Below, piece by piece: positions 55,213 through 64,000 of a DNA stretch of 64,000 bases. The position numbers were made by a program, and so were the translations under genes. The number at the start of each line of letters is the position of its first letter. The first letter of the stretch is position 1. The DNA is from Enterococcus montenegrensis. GTDB lineage: Bacteria; Bacillota; Bacilli; Lactobacillales; Enterococcaceae. The notes under the pieces are model-generated. The model did no database searches and was not told where the DNA came from. It worked only from the letters and a program-made list of their open reading frames with translations. Location: NCBI RefSeq assembly GCF_029983095.1, contig NZ_CP120467.1, positions 1,720,501 through 1,784,500 of the forward strand, given 5' to 3'.

Positions 55213-55451
55213 AAACAAAAAGCCCTGCATAGATTTTCATCTATGCAGGGACGAATTCTTCGCGGTTCCACCCTGCTTCTGATTGCTCAGCAGCTTTAAA
55301 ATATTCAACTGGATACTCCCAAGTTGCCCCCAAATAAGTTCCTGCTTGCGGCTTCCACTTTCCCGCAATCGCTTGTTCATTTGCTTATTTTTCGTCTTGT
55401 TCACCGTATCAATCTTTGTTTATCATAGCGGTTTAACCTAAGTTTTGTCAA
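55213..55451 (-). promoter_or_regulatory. Glycyl T-box riboswitch and promoter of the glyQS operon
   Basis: On the minus strand a promoter TTGACA (55446-55451), 18 bases, TATGAT (55422-55427) leads into a T-box leader. The T-box core AGGGTGGAACCGCG is at 55261-55274. It is followed by the terminator with a perfect 12-bp stem (55223-55234 with 55239-55250) and T-run. The antiterminator would pair the core with the terminator's 5' arm. A candidate GGC (Gly) specifier lies at 55326-55328, which I could not fold with certainty. Uncharged tRNA-Gly would promote read-through. Confidence 0.93.
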
Positions 55452-55459
55452 TTAAAAAA

Positions 55460-57175
55460 TTAAAACAAACCGGTAATATTACCAAATTCATCAACATCAA
55501 TGTTTTCTGCCGCAGGTTTTTTCGGTAAACCTGGCATTGTCATGATATTTCCTGTTAATGCCACAATAAAACCTGCCCCAGCTGAAACCTTAACCGAGCG
55601 AATAGTAATCGTAAAATCCTTTGGTGCACCTAGTAGATTGGGATTGTCACTGAAAGAATATTGTGTTTTTGCCATACAAATTGGATAATCAGAAAACCCG
55701 AGTTCTGCTAGTTTAGCCAATTCTCGTTTGGCTTGTGGTGTAAATTCAACACCCTTTGCACCATAGATTTTTTTTGCTATCGTTTCAATTTTTTCAACTA
55801 AAGAAAGATTCGTCTCATAAGCGAATGTTATATCACTTTGTGTATCTGCTAATTCGACTACTTTTTGGGCTAATTCTACGCCACCAGCACCACCAGTACC
55901 CCAAACGTCTGAAAGAACTACTTCTACTCCACGCTCTTCGCACGCTTTTTTTACAGCTGCTAATTCAGCTGGCGTATCTTGTGGAAACTGGTTAATACAA
56001 ACAACTACCGGCAAACCAAAATTATCTTTTAAATTGTGTAAATGGCGTTCTAAGTTTGGCAGACCCGCTACAACAGCAGCTACATTTTCACTCGTTAAAT
56101 CATTTTTAGCGACACCACCATGCATTTTCAACGCCCGAATAGTTGCAACTAATACAGCCGCATCCGGTTTTAGTTTTGCTAGTCGGCATTTGATGTCCAT
56201 AAATTTTTCAGCACCTAAATCTGCGCCAAATCCTGCTTCTGTTACCGCATAATCTGCATATTGTAAAGCCATTTTGGTCGCTTGTACACTGTTACAGCCA
56301 TGGGCAATATTGGCAAAAGGTCCACCGTGAATAAACGCCGGGGTTTGTTCTAATGTTTGGACTAAGTTAGGTTTAATAGCATCTTTTAATAAAGCTGTCA
56401 TTGCTCCAGCGGCTTTTAAATCACCACAAGTAACCGGATTGCCATCAAAACGATAGGCAACAACAATTTTTTCCAAGCGTTTTTTTAAATCTGCCAAATC
56501 AGCCGCTAAACATAAAATTGCCATGATCTCAGAAGCAACAGTGATTTCAAAACCGTCTTCTCTAGGCACACCATTCAAACGTCCTTGCAAACCGTCTACA
56601 ATGTGGCGCAATTGGCGATCATTCATATCAACTGCGCGTTTCCAAGTAATTTGACGGCTATCAATTTCCAATGCATTGCCTTGATGAATATGGTTGTCTA
56701 GCATAGCCGCTAATAAATTATTCGCAGCTCCAATCGCATGAAAATCACCGGTAAAATGTAAATTAATATCTTCCATGGGCACTACTTGGGCATAGCCGCC
56801 ACCAGCTGCGCCTCCTTTAATACCAAACACTGGTCCTAAAGATGGTTCTCGCAATGCAATTGCAGCCTTTTTACCAATATGGCCTAAAGCATCTGCTAAA
56901 CCTACAGCCGTGGTGGTTTTTCCTTCACCGGCGGGCGTTGGACTAATAGCTGTTACCAAAATTAATTTTCCTTTTAGCGGTTTTTTAGCATTTGGTTTTA
57001 TTTTGGCTTTATAATTTCCATACAATTCTAAATCTGTCGATGCAATCCCTAATGTTGCAGCAATTTCTGTAATATTTTTCATCTCTACTTGCTGTGCAAT
57101 TTCAATATCTGATAACGTCAAATCTTTCTCCCCTTTATTCACCGGTTGTGTAAAAATCAATTTTGATATCTTCAT
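55460..57175 (-). CDS. fhs: Formate-tetrahydrofolate ligase
   Basis: This ATP-dependent enzyme makes 10-formyltetrahydrofolate from formate and THF. 571 residues, about 15 more than usual at the N terminus ([18 protein letters not shown] before SDIEIAQQ); the start is nevertheless supported by AAAGGAAA upstream. The nucleotide-binding loop is [25 protein letters not shown]; other marks are [38 protein letters not shown], and [20 protein letters not shown]. It stands between recO and the T-box leader with its own promoter region. Confidence 0.95.
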   Translation of the reverse strand: MKISKLIFTQPVNKGEKDLTLSDIEIAQQVEMKNITEIAATLGIASTDLELYGNYKAKIKPNAKKPLKGKLILVTAISPTPAGEGKTTTAVGLADALGHIGKKAAIALREPSLGPVFGIKGGAAGGGYAQVVPMEDINLHFTGDFHAIGAANNLLAAMLDNHIHQGNALEIDSRQITWKRAVDMNDRQLRHIVDGLQGRLNGVPREDGFEITVASEIMAILCLAADLADLKKRLEKIVVAYRFDGNPVTCGDLKAAGAMTALLKDAIKPNLVQTLEQTPAFIHGGPFANIAHGCNSVQATKMALQYADYAVTEAGFGADLGAEKFMDIKCRLAKLKPDAAVLVATIRALKMHGGVAKNDLTSENVAAVVAGLPNLERHLHNLKDNFGLPVVVCINQFPQDTPAELAAVKKACEERGVEVVLSDVWGTGGAGGVELAQKVVELADTQSDITFAYETNLSLVEKIETIAKKIYGAKGVEFTPQAKRELAKLAELGFSDYPICMAKTQYSFSDNPNLLGAPKDFTITIRSVKVSAGAGFIVALTGNIMTMPGLPKKPAAENIDVDEFGNITGLF

Positions 57176-57371
57176 TTTACTTGATTTCCTTTAAATTGTC
57201 TTTTTAATACGACTAATTATTTCAAATAAAGCTAAAATCGTTCGTGAAATAAACAGATACAAAAATATCCAAATACTATCGCAGTGATTTTCACACAAAA
57301 GAGCAATCACAATGCTCTATGTAAAAAACCACGATAATATTCGGATAAATTTACAGCTATACCGCGTAAGA

Positions 57372-58142
57372 TTAAGACTCTGGTTTCATTAAGTCTTGCC
57401 AATTATGCATGTCGTCAATAAATTTTTTACTCTTCAAATGAATGCCAACATATTCATCATAAAGTTGGTCAATTACGCGACGAATCTCCTTTTTTACTGC
57501 TGGTTTCACGTTTATTGTCTTGACCTTACTTAAATCTATCTGATTAAACAAGCGGATAAAGTGCATGGCAGCAGGATCGGCATGATACCGATGTTCATCA
57601 CTTGAAAAATGCGCTTCACACAAAACACCCCCGTATTTAGACGAATAGTCAAAACGACCGGTAGTTTTTCCGCAAATGACACAGTGATCAAAAATTGGTG
57701 CCACACCAAAACGCTGCAGTATTTGTACCTCAAAAATATTGGTGATAATTTCCGCATCATAACCTTCATTGATTAAATTTAAAGACAACGATAAAAACTG
57801 ATAGAGATTAGGATCATATACCTTATCTTCAATCGCAGCATCGGCGAGATTCAACAAATAAGTGCTATAACCCGCCAAAAAAATATCTTGTTGAATTGTT
57901 GTCAGTGGCTTAACATCTTTAGCCCCATTCAAAAAAGAAAGCCCCTCTGCCTTTAAATTCATGATAAAAGTCGCCTCGGTAAAATTTTGCAATACAGAAG
58001 TTAACGGGTTATTTTTCTTATGCACACCTTTAACATAAAACATTTGCTTACCAGCTGATTCAGTAAAAATTTTTACCAATTTGTCTTTTTCCTTATAGTC
58101 CCGGGAAAACAAAATCAATCCGCGGCTTTCAGCTAATTGCAT
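57372..58142 (-). CDS. recO: DNA repair protein RecO
   Basis: This 256-residue recombination mediator helps RecA load on SSB-coated DNA with RecR. The N-terminal OB fold (SRGLILFSRDYKEKDKLVKIFTESAGKQMFYVKG) is followed by a helical domain with a zinc-type cluster, DHCVICGKTTGRFDYSSKYGGVLCEAHF (three Cys plus His). It lies 11 bases after era, a conserved order. Confidence 0.95.
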   Translation of the reverse strand: MQLAESRGLILFSRDYKEKDKLVKIFTESAGKQMFYVKGVHKKNNPLTSVLQNFTEATFIMNLKAEGLSFLNGAKDVKPLTTIQQDIFLAGYSTYLLNLADAAIEDKVYDPNLYQFLSLSLNLINEGYDAEIITNIFEVQILQRFGVAPIFDHCVICGKTTGRFDYSSKYGGVLCEAHFSSDEHRYHADPAAMHFIRLFNQIDLSKVKTINVKPAVKKEIRRVIDQLYDEYVGIHLKSKKFIDDMHNWQDLMKPES

Positions 58143-58153
58143 GGAAAAACTCC

Positions 58154-59053
58154 TTAGTAATCATCCGGACGGTAGCCATAATCTTGCAAATAGGTTTGTT
58201 TATCACGCCAATCCTTTTGAACTTTAACCCAAAGTTCCAAAAAGACTTTATCCCCTAATAACTGTTCAATATCACGGCGAGCTTTAGTGCCAATATCTTT
58301 TAGCATTTTGCCCCCTTTACCGATAATGATCCCTTTTTGACTATTACGTTCGACAATAATCGTGGCTTGAATATGCACTTTATCGTTTTCATTCCGTTTC
58401 ATGCTGTCGACCACAACTGCAACGGAATGGGGAACTTCATCGCGGGTTAATAATAGAACTTTTTCTCGGACTAACTCAGATACAATAAAATATTCAGGGT
58501 GATCGGTGATTTGGTCATCAGGGAAATATTGTGGCCCTGCTGGCATTTGTTTAATCAACGTATTCATTAATGTTTCAAAATTATTGCCTTCTGTTGCAGA
58601 AATAGGAACTACTTCGGCAAAATCCATCTGGCTTGTATAATCTTCAATAATTCCCAATAAATCATCTGGATGTACTTTATCAATTTTATTGATAACTAAA
58701 AAAACAGGTGTGTCGTTTGTTTTCAAGCGTTCCATGATAAAGTCATCACCACGACCGCGTTTTTCATCCGCACTGATCATAAATAAAACAGCATCTACTT
58801 CTTTTAGCGCGCTATAGGCTGTTTCCACCATGAAATCACCTAAACGATGTTTAGGTTTATGGATACCAGGTGTATCAATAAAAATAATTTGAGCATCTGG
58901 GGTTGTATAAACACCTTGAATTTTATTCCGAGTCGTTTGGGCTTTATCACTCATAATGGCAATTTTTTGCCCGACAATTCGATTTAATAATGTTGATTTG
59001 CCGACATTGGGACGTCCTACAATTGCGACAAAACCTGATTTATGTTCTGACAT
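58154..59053 (-). CDS. era: GTPase Era
   Basis: An essential 299-residue GTPase that binds the 3' end of 16S rRNA in 30S maturation. G1 [12 protein letters not shown]2 [11 protein letters not shown]3 [14 protein letters not shown]4 NKIDKV and G5 SATEG, then the KH domain with the GXXG-type loop [13 protein letters not shown]. The start is the ATG at 59051-59053, after GAGGAA; a 12-codon extension is unlikely. It lies 18 bases after dgkA. Confidence 0.97.
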   Translation of the reverse strand: MSEHKSGFVAIVGRPNVGKSTLLNRIVGQKIAIMSDKAQTTRNKIQGVYTTPDAQIIFIDTPGIHKPKHRLGDFMVETAYSALKEVDAVLFMISADEKRGRGDDFIMERLKTNDTPVFLVINKIDKVHPDDLLGIIEDYTSQMDFAEVVPISATEGNNFETLMNTLIKQMPAGPQYFPDDQITDHPEYFIVSELVREKVLLLTRDEVPHSVAVVVDSMKRNENDKVHIQATIIVERNSQKGIIIGKGGKMLKDIGTKARRDIEQLLGDKVFLELWVKVQKDWRDKQTYLQDYGYRPDDY

Positions 59054-59070
59054 AATATTCCTCATTTCTT

Positions 59071-59463
59071 TTAAAACAATAATTGCCAAATTTTTGGTAA
59101 AAATAGAATTGCTCCAATAATTACCGCAAAAAAGGATGTTAACAAAACAGCGCCAGCTGCCATATCTTTAATTTTTTTACCAATCGGATGAAAGTGAAAA
59201 TCCGTAAACATATCCACGACATTCTCAAAAACCGTATTGATAATTTCCACAATCCAAACTAAAAAGACCGCGAGTAACAACCATAACCATTCAAAGCGAC
59301 TTAACTGAAAAATCCCCCCCGCTATGATGGCTAAGATACCAAAAAAGACGTGCTTGCGCATATTCCGCTCTTCTTTAAAGACTGTTTGAATACCTGTGAA
59401 AGCAAATTCTACTGAAGTAATAAAATACTTATTTTTCTTTGTATTCTTATCTTTTAAGTCCAT
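59071..59463 (-). CDS. dgkA: Undecaprenol/diacylglycerol kinase DgkA
   Basis: A 130-residue integral kinase; in Gram-positives it phosphorylates undecaprenol to recycle the lipid carrier. The N-terminal amphipathic helix ([25 protein letters not shown] with the conserved E) precedes three helices (about 47-62, 68-90, 108-128). [14 protein letters not shown] is the catalytic signature. The ATG at 59461-59463 overlaps the ybeY stop region by 17 bases; an ATG further upstream is less likely. Confidence 0.93.
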   Translation of the reverse strand: MDLKDKNTKKNKYFITSVEFAFTGIQTVFKEERNMRKHVFFGILAIIAGGIFQLSRFEWLWLLLAVFLVWIVEIINTVFENVVDMFTDFHFHPIGKKIKDMAAGAVLLTSFFAVIIGAILFLPKIWQLLF

Positions 59464-59923
59464 AAGCATCCAAAATTTCCTTTTGTAGTCCAAACATCAC
59501 TTTTTCATCTTCTTTGGTCATATGATCGTAACCATTAATATGCAAAAAACCGTGCAGCGCCAAAAAACCTAACTCTCTTTCAAAACTATGACCATACTCT
59601 TGGGCCTGCTCTTTTGTTTTATCCAAAGAAATCATCAAATCGCCCAGCTCTCTTGGCAGTGGATTTTGCCCATCTGCAAAAACAACTGGAATCTCGCCTT
59701 CACCTTCTTCTTCTAATGCAAAACTAATAACATCAGTCGGGCGATCTTTACCACGATAATCGCGGTTAATAACTTGAATGGCATCATTGTCCATAAAAGT
59801 AACAGACATTTCTGTTTCTTGCGGTAATTTCAAATAATCTGCCGCAAATTGCAACAAATCGTCCACTTCTTGCATCTTTTCAGGTGTAAGGGAATTGGTT
59901 TCATCCATAAAAGTAATATCCAT
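59447..59923 (-). CDS. ybeY: Endoribonuclease YbeY
   Basis: A 158-residue zinc-dependent endoribonuclease for 16S rRNA 3'-end maturation and ribosome quality control. The metal triad is in HGFLHINGYDH (H-x3-H-x5-H). The RNA-binding segment NRDYRGKDRPTDVISFAL is also clear. It overlaps pgpH by 1 base and dgkA by 17 bases, so the cluster is tightly coupled. Confidence 0.97.
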   Translation of the reverse strand: MDITFMDETNSLTPEKMQEVDDLLQFAADYLKLPQETEMSVTFMDNDAIQVINRDYRGKDRPTDVISFALEEEGEGEIPVVFADGQNPLPRELGDLMISLDKTKEQAQEYGHSFERELGFLALHGFLHINGYDHMTKEDEKVMFGLQKEILDAYGLKR

Positions 59924-62121
59924 TATTTATCGCTTCTTTCTTGTTCTTCTTTCATTTTCTCTGCTTCTGATTTCATCTTCGGATATTTAATCCGGGAGTG
60001 AAAAGTACTGCACAAGCCATTGACTAAAGAATCTTCAATAATATGAATTTCCTTTAACGTCAAGCCACTATCATCTAATTGTCCGTCTAAGATACGGTCA
60101 ACAATTAAATTATGAACAAATTGACGAATTTTTTCATTCGTAGGATGATCCATCGCCCGCACTGCCGCTTCGCAACTATCAGCAATATTCACAACGCCAG
60201 CTTCTTTTGTCTGGGGTTTTGGCCCTGGATAGCGGAATTCGGCTTCTGTCACTTCCGGATTACGTTCTTTTGCTTTAGCATAAAAATATTTCATTAAGGT
60301 TGTGCCGTGATGCTGGTAGCAAATATCAATTACCATTTTAGGCATCTTATATTCCTTCAACACCTTAGCACCATCGGTAACGTGACCAAAAATAATCTGC
60401 TTGCTATCTTCTGGCAATAAGAAATTATGCGGATTTTCAGCACCAGCAGGTAAATTCTCCACGAAAAAATTCGCGTGTTTCAATTTTCCGATATCGTGAT
60501 AATAACAGGCAACCCGCGTTAAAAGCGAGTGACCACCAATCAGCGCTACCGCATTTGCTGATAAGTTTGCTACCATCATGCTGTGATGATACGTCCCCGG
60601 TGCTTCTTCCAACAATTTTTTCAAAAGTGGATGGTTGGGATTACTCAACTCATTTAAAACAATCACACTATTATCGGTCACCAAAAGTTCAATATACTGA
60701 TGTAAGCCCATCGTTAGTAGAAAAGATAAAAGCGTTCCAGCCAAGCCGCAAATAATCGTCGTCCATGTTCTAGCATCTGTTAGGGTTAAACCTTGGAACA
60801 CTACTAAAACAATATTTAATAAAAAAGGAAAGACGATTAACCACATGACAGCTGAAAAACCTTGTTTGGAGATTCTTTCTCGTCTAACAATCGCCCCCAT
60901 CAAACCAGAAAATAAATAAGTCAATAAGACGATGGTCAACAGATTGGTCCCAAGTGCATCATAATAACAAAATACAGCTGCAATTACTTGAAACATGGCT
61001 GCAATAATTCCGGCGCGACGATTGACGAAAATATTCAAGACCAACGGCACAAATGCTGCTGGGAAAAATAATGGGATATAAGGTAGTAATTCCGTTTGGA
61101 AGAGTTGAAAAAATTTCATCATGGCAATGCTTGTAATCATCGCCAATGTATAAAAGGTTAAAAACTCTTGTCGTTTATTTTTGTCTGCATATTGCCGTGC
61201 AAAATAAAGTAAGACTAAAATTTGAACGATTATCCCGGCCACCATTGCGACAATTGGGAAAAAAGAAGTATTTTGACTCGTTAATCCCAAAAGTTGTAAT
61301 TTTTGAATGGCACTTGCATCAATTTGAGAGCCTTCTCTGACGATGACTTCCCCTTGTATGATCATGACTGGTGCCACACTAGCCCGAGCTTGTTCTTTTA
61401 GTTCTTCGGTCTTTTTCTCATTAGGAAAATCGTTTACGACAATCGCGTTTTTTAACAGTTCTTTCATGGCATCTTTTGCCATACTGGATATTGCTAATGC
61501 ATCGACTTCATTTTCAGCATTGTTTTTGAAATCCGCTAAATTAGATTCACGAACTTGATTTTTCATCTGTTCAGCTAAAATATTTAAACTATTATCTCTC
61601 ACAGTGTTTAAGGCGGCACTGTTTAAAGTAAAAGCAATTTCATAAAATGAAGCTGGAATTGCTTGATAAAACTGAACATCTTCATCATTTACCTTTTCAA
61701 ATGATTTTTTTAATGAGGCAATATAGTCATCGGTTGTAACCGCTGGAATTTCTTTATCTTTGGCTTGTTTTTGACGCTGCTCGTGCTCATCATCAACTGA
61801 TTTTTTAACTTGCGCAATCAGGTTGAAAATGGTTTCAATGCGGCTGTGTTGTGTTTCTGAAATATCTTCTTGATACGTATACTCCGGTACAACAGCCTCG
61901 GCTGCAAGCTGACGTTTTTGATCTGTTGCCGCCTTATTTTCGACTGTCTTATTCGCCCGAATACTCTCACTGGCTACTTGACCTTCGTGATAATCGACAC
62001 TTTTTTGTTTTACGCTCGTAAATAAAAGACCAAAACAGCTGATAAAAAACACGAGAAGTATCAGCGGAATATAAAAACGTCCCAGACGTTCACGGATTTT
62101 TCTTAACGGCTCAATAATCAA
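59923..62121 (-). CDS. pgpH: PgpH-type membrane c-di-AMP phosphodiesterase
   Basis: A 732-residue 7TM-HD protein. An N-terminal helix (about 17-37) is followed by an extracellular domain (40-290), seven helices (about 293-480), and a cytosolic HD domain (about 500-690) with YHHSMMVANLSANAV, CYYHDIGKLKHANFFVEN, HVTDGAKVL and YQHHGTTLMKYFY, which cuts c-di-AMP to pApA. It may link c-di-AMP levels to KtrA-mediated potassium uptake, since KtrA is a known c-di-AMP target (inference). Confidence 0.95.
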   Translation of the reverse strand: MIIEPLRKIRERLGRFYIPLILLVFFISCFGLLFTSVKQKSVDYHEGQVASESIRANKTVENKAATDQKRQLAAEAVVPEYTYQEDISETQHSRIETIFNLIAQVKKSVDDEHEQRQKQAKDKEIPAVTTDDYIASLKKSFEKVNDEDVQFYQAIPASFYEIAFTLNSAALNTVRDNSLNILAEQMKNQVRESNLADFKNNAENEVDALAISSMAKDAMKELLKNAIVVNDFPNEKKTEELKEQARASVAPVMIIQGEVIVREGSQIDASAIQKLQLLGLTSQNTSFFPIVAMVAGIIVQILVLLYFARQYADKNKRQEFLTFYTLAMITSIAMMKFFQLFQTELLPYIPLFFPAAFVPLVLNIFVNRRAGIIAAMFQVIAAVFCYYDALGTNLLTIVLLTYLFSGLMGAIVRRERISKQGFSAVMWLIVFPFLLNIVLVVFQGLTLTDARTWTTIICGLAGTLLSFLLTMGLHQYIELLVTDNSVIVLNELSNPNHPLLKKLLEEAPGTYHHSMMVANLSANAVALIGGHSLLTRVACYYHDIGKLKHANFFVENLPAGAENPHNFLLPEDSKQIIFGHVTDGAKVLKEYKMPKMVIDICYQHHGTTLMKYFYAKAKERNPEVTEAEFRYPGPKPQTKEAGVVNIADSCEAAVRAMDHPTNEKIRQFVHNLIVDRILDGQLDDSGLTLKEIHIIEDSLVNGLCSTFHSRIKYPKMKSEAEKMKEEQERSDK

Positions 62122-62150
62122 ATTATTTCCCCCTATTTCTTACAGCACCA

Positions 62151-63122
62151 CTAATCTTTTTTTAAACTAGCTTTGTCATATGCTTCAATAATTCTTGCGA
62201 CCACAGGATGGCGCACGACATCACTGGCTTCAAAATTAACAAAAGCAATTTGTGAAATATTGCTTAGTGTTCGTTCAGCATGCACTAGACCACTGACTAC
62301 GCCTTTAGGTAAGTCAATCTGACTCGTATCACCATTGACAATCATTTTTGAGTTATACCCTAGTCGTGTCAAAAACATTTTCATTTGCATAATCGTTGTA
62401 TTTTGAGCTTCATCTAAAATGACAAAAGCATCTTCTAAGGTCCGACCACGCATATAAGCTAAGGGTGCAATTTCAATGATACCGCGATCCATCAAACGAT
62501 TGGTATGTTCCACACCAAATATTTGATACAGTGCATCATAAACCGGACGCAAGTAAGGGTCAACCTTTTCTTTTAAATCCCCAGGTAAAAAGCCCAAATT
62601 TTCCCCAGCTTCGACAGCAGGACGCGTTAGAATGATTTTTTGCACCTGACCTTTTTTTAAAGCTGCAATGGCTAAAACGACCGCCAAAAATGTTTTCCCG
62701 GTTCCAGCCGGACCAATCCCAAAAACGACATCGTGTTTTTTCACGGCTTCTAAATATTGCTTTTGTCCGCGATTTTTCACCCGAATTGCCTTGCCATTAC
62801 GATCTTTTACAATTTCTTCTTCGTATAATGCTAAAAAAGCATTAACACCTTGTAACGGAATCGCTTTTAGTGCTTGGGCAACATCAGGGGTGCTGATATG
62901 TACCCCGCGATTAATTAACTCTTGTAAGGCTGTAATTACTTGTTGGGCCACTGCTACAAAACTAGCTTCGCCTTCAATCATAATTGTTTCGCCGCGACTG
63001 TTAATGATAACGTGTGTATTTTCTTCAATCAACTTTAAGTGTTTATCATGGGCACCTAACAACATGCTGATATCATCTTTAGCACTGAGTTTTAATTCCA
63101 AGACTTTTTTATCTTCTGTCAA
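62151..63122 (-). CDS. phoH: PhoH-like ATPase
   Basis: A cytoplasmic P-loop ATPase with a likely role in RNA metabolism; it is linked with YbeY. About 323 residues: an N-terminal KH-like region (VIINSRGETIMIEGEASFVAVAQQVI), Walker A GIGPAGTGKTFLA, Walker B AFVILDEAQNTT and the sensor GYNSKMIVNGDTSQIDLP. The start is probably TTG at 63120-63122, eight bases after AAGGAG; an ATG at 63141-63143 overlaps this Shine-Dalgarno. It is followed by pgpH, ybeY, dgkA and era, the standard Firmicute order. Confidence 0.94.
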   Translation of the reverse strand: MTEDKKVLELKLSAKDDISMLLGAHDKHLKLIEENTHVIINSRGETIMIEGEASFVAVAQQVITALQELINRGVHISTPDVAQALKAIPLQGVNAFLALYEEEIVKDRNGKAIRVKNRGQKQYLEAVKKHDVVFGIGPAGTGKTFLAVVLAIAALKKGQVQKIILTRPAVEAGENLGFLPGDLKEKVDPYLRPVYDALYQIFGVEHTNRLMDRGIIEIAPLAYMRGRTLEDAFVILDEAQNTTIMQMKMFLTRLGYNSKMIVNGDTSQIDLPKGVVSGLVHAERTLSNISQIAFVNFEASDVVRHPVVARIIEAYDKASLKKD

Positions 63123-63185
63123 AAAGTTACATCTCCTTGTCATTTCCCTTTTTGCCCCGTTTTAAATGGGTAAGTTTTCTGTTTT

Positions 63186-63191
63186 ATCATA
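63186..63191 (-). promoter_or_regulatory. Extended -10 promoter box of phoH
   Basis: TGGTATGAT on the minus strand (extended -10, TATGAT at 63186-63191), about 60 bases before the phoH start. The -35 region is weak, as usual for extended -10 promoters. The yqeY terminator lies just upstream. Confidence 0.4.
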
Positions 63192-63215
63192 CCACATTCA
63201 AAACTTAAAAGAAAA

Positions 63216-63242
63216 AAAATCGCAGACAGAAGTCTGCGATTA
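63216..63242 (-). terminator. Terminator of the rpsU-yqeY operon
   Basis: A perfect 10-bp stem, AATCGCAGAC with GTCTGCGATT, with eight T on the minus strand, 6 bases after the yqeY stop. Confidence 0.92.
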
Positions 63243-63247
63243 AATAA

Positions 63248-63694
63248 CTATTTATTCAATAATTCTTTGACGATAGCATTTACCTGATTACCATCAGCTT
63301 TCCCTTTGACTAAAGGCATTACAGCCCCCATCACTTTACCAAACTCACTTGGTGAAGTAGCGCCAGTTTTACTGATTGCATCTGTTACAATCTGATGAAT
63401 TTCTTCTTCAGAAAGTTGTGCTGGTAAATACTTTTCAACGACTTTGATTTCCGCTTTTACTTGCGTTGCCAAATCGTCTCGTCCTGCTTTTTCAAATTCA
63501 GTTAAAGAATCACGACGTTGTTTCATTTCCCGTGATAAAACGGTCAATTCTTCATCGTCAGTTAATTCTGCACCTTTTTTGATTTGTTCGTTTTGCAACG
63601 ATGCCTTCAACATGCGAATCACCTGCAAAGACTCTTTATCCTTAGCTTTCATCGCTGTCTTCATATCATCGTTCAAAGTACTTAGTAGTGACAC
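63248..63694 (-). CDS. yqeY: YqeY (GatB/Yqey-domain protein)
   Basis: A 148-residue all-helical protein, MSLLSTLNDDMKTAMKAKDKESLQVIRMLKASLQNEQIKKG, then the helical Yqey domain SPSEFGKVMGAVMPLVKGKADG. It resembles the tail domain of GatB that binds tRNA, but the stand-alone form has no settled function. The start is GTG at 63692-63694, eight bases after GGAG. It follows rpsU by 26 bases. Confidence 0.95.
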   Translation of the reverse strand: MSLLSTLNDDMKTAMKAKDKESLQVIRMLKASLQNEQIKKGAELTDDEELTVLSREMKQRRDSLTEFEKAGRDDLATQVKAEIKVVEKYLPAQLSEEEIHQIVTDAISKTGATSPSEFGKVMGAVMPLVKGKADGNQVNAIVKELLNK

Positions 63695-63720
63695 ACTACC
63701 AGCTCCAATCTTGTTGCAAA

Positions 63721-63897
63721 CTAGAATTTTTTGCGTTTTCTAGCAGCTTCAGATTTTTTCTTACGTTTCACACTTGGTTTTTCATAAAATTCCCGTTTAC
63801 GAGATTCTTGAAGAGTCCCAGCTTTTGAAACGGAACGTTTGAAGCGACGAAGAGCGTCGTCAAGAGATTCATTTTTACGAACCACTGTTTTTGACAT
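63721..63897 (-). CDS. rpsU: Ribosomal protein bS21
   Basis: A 58-residue, very basic 30S protein at the 3' end of 16S rRNA ([20 protein letters not shown], then [15 protein letters not shown]). The N-terminal sequence and length are typical. A strong GGAGGG lies 7 bases before the ATG at 63895-63897. It is the first gene of the rpsU-yqeY operon. Confidence 0.98.
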   Translation of the reverse strand: MSKTVVRKNESLDDALRRFKRSVSKAGTLQESRKREFYEKPSVKRKKKSEAARKRKKF

Positions 63898-63979
63898 GTA
63901 AATTCCCTCCCTCCGAGCCTAAAAAGTAACCGTTTTTGTTAATCGAAACATTTTCAAAAAACAACACTGTCCTTAAAAA

Positions 63980-63985
63980 ATTATA
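63980..63985 (-). promoter_or_regulatory. -10 box of the rpsU promoter
   Basis: A perfect TATAAT on the minus strand about 80 bases before rpsU. The matching -35 box would lie beyond the right edge of the window. Confidence 0.5.
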
Positions 63986-64000
63986 GCTAAGTAATAAAAT

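Noticed and set aside
62668..63165. 165-codon plus-strand reading frame
   Set aside because: It lies wholly opposite phoH, has no Shine-Dalgarno or family similarity, and is a shadow of the strong minus-strand gene.

Overview
The window is AT-rich DNA from a low-GC Gram-positive bacterium. The liaFSR system, lipoprotein-type YidC, PgpH, glyQS behind a T-box, the dinG-tseB-aspartate aminotransferase-asnS order and a sigma54/LevR-controlled PTS all point to Enterococcaceae (Enterococcus, Tetragenococcus, Vagococcus or a relative). I cannot name the species. Most genes lie on the minus strand. I see no transposase, integrase, CRISPR array or rRNA, and one tRNA gene (Arg, anticodon CCU).

Layout. 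1-2.8 kb: the 5' part of a secreted GH25 muramidase with GW modules, whose 3' part is a near-perfect 501-bp tandem repeat running off the left edge. Its start codon is out of frame with the rest by one base in an A/T homopolymer. 2.9-8.6 kb: a GNAT acetyltransferase, sodA, a GtrA-like flippase, DUF1189, a hydroxyacid dehydrogenase, a GtrB-type glycosyltransferase, a HesB-like protein and ktrA. 8.7-11.2 kb: liaFSR, the cell-envelope stress system. 11.4-13.4 kb: greA and mltG. 13.5-22.7 kb: a wall-polymer locus with tagB, tagA, two tandem fused GT4-TagF enzymes, an XcbB/CpsF-like protein (apparently frameshifted) and a polytopic GT-C-like protein. 23-29.5 kb: a small CxxC protein, asnS, aspartate aminotransferase, tseB and dinG. 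29.7-32.8 kb: a cold-shock gene, a baeRF-family protein and a divergent SOS-type Y-family polymerase. 32.9-41.3 kb: a PTS region with a LevR-like activator, a sigma54 promoter, IIB-IIA-IIC, small genes of unknown function, an Eis-like acetyltransferase and a TIM-barrel protein. 41.4-51.8 kb: a DEAD-box helicase, an oxidoreductase, sfsA, small membrane proteins, a DacA-type carboxypeptidase, a DUF218 protein, an HD protein, an RNA methyltransferase, acylphosphatase and yidC2. 51.9-64 kb: glyS, glyQ, a small gene, the T-box leader, fhs, recO, era, dgkA, ybeY, pgpH, phoH, yqeY and rpsU.

How the genes may work together. The wall-polymer locus reads as one pathway. TagA adds ManNAc to the lipid-linked GlcNAc, TagB adds the first glycerol phosphate, and the two fused enzymes then add sugar plus glycerol phosphate, which predicts a polymer with sugars in the backbone. 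GtrA (4.1 kb), the GtrB-type enzyme (6.7 kb) and the GT-C-like protein (13.5 kb) could form a separate side-chain glycosylation system. LiaFSR, MltG, DacA, TseB and the GH25 protein also act on the envelope. Two surface-related genes carry apparent one-base losses in A-runs, which may be assembly errors or phase variation.

Start codons were adjusted where a clear Shine-Dalgarno sequence decides the start (ktrA, liaR, liaF, phoH, glyQ, era and others).
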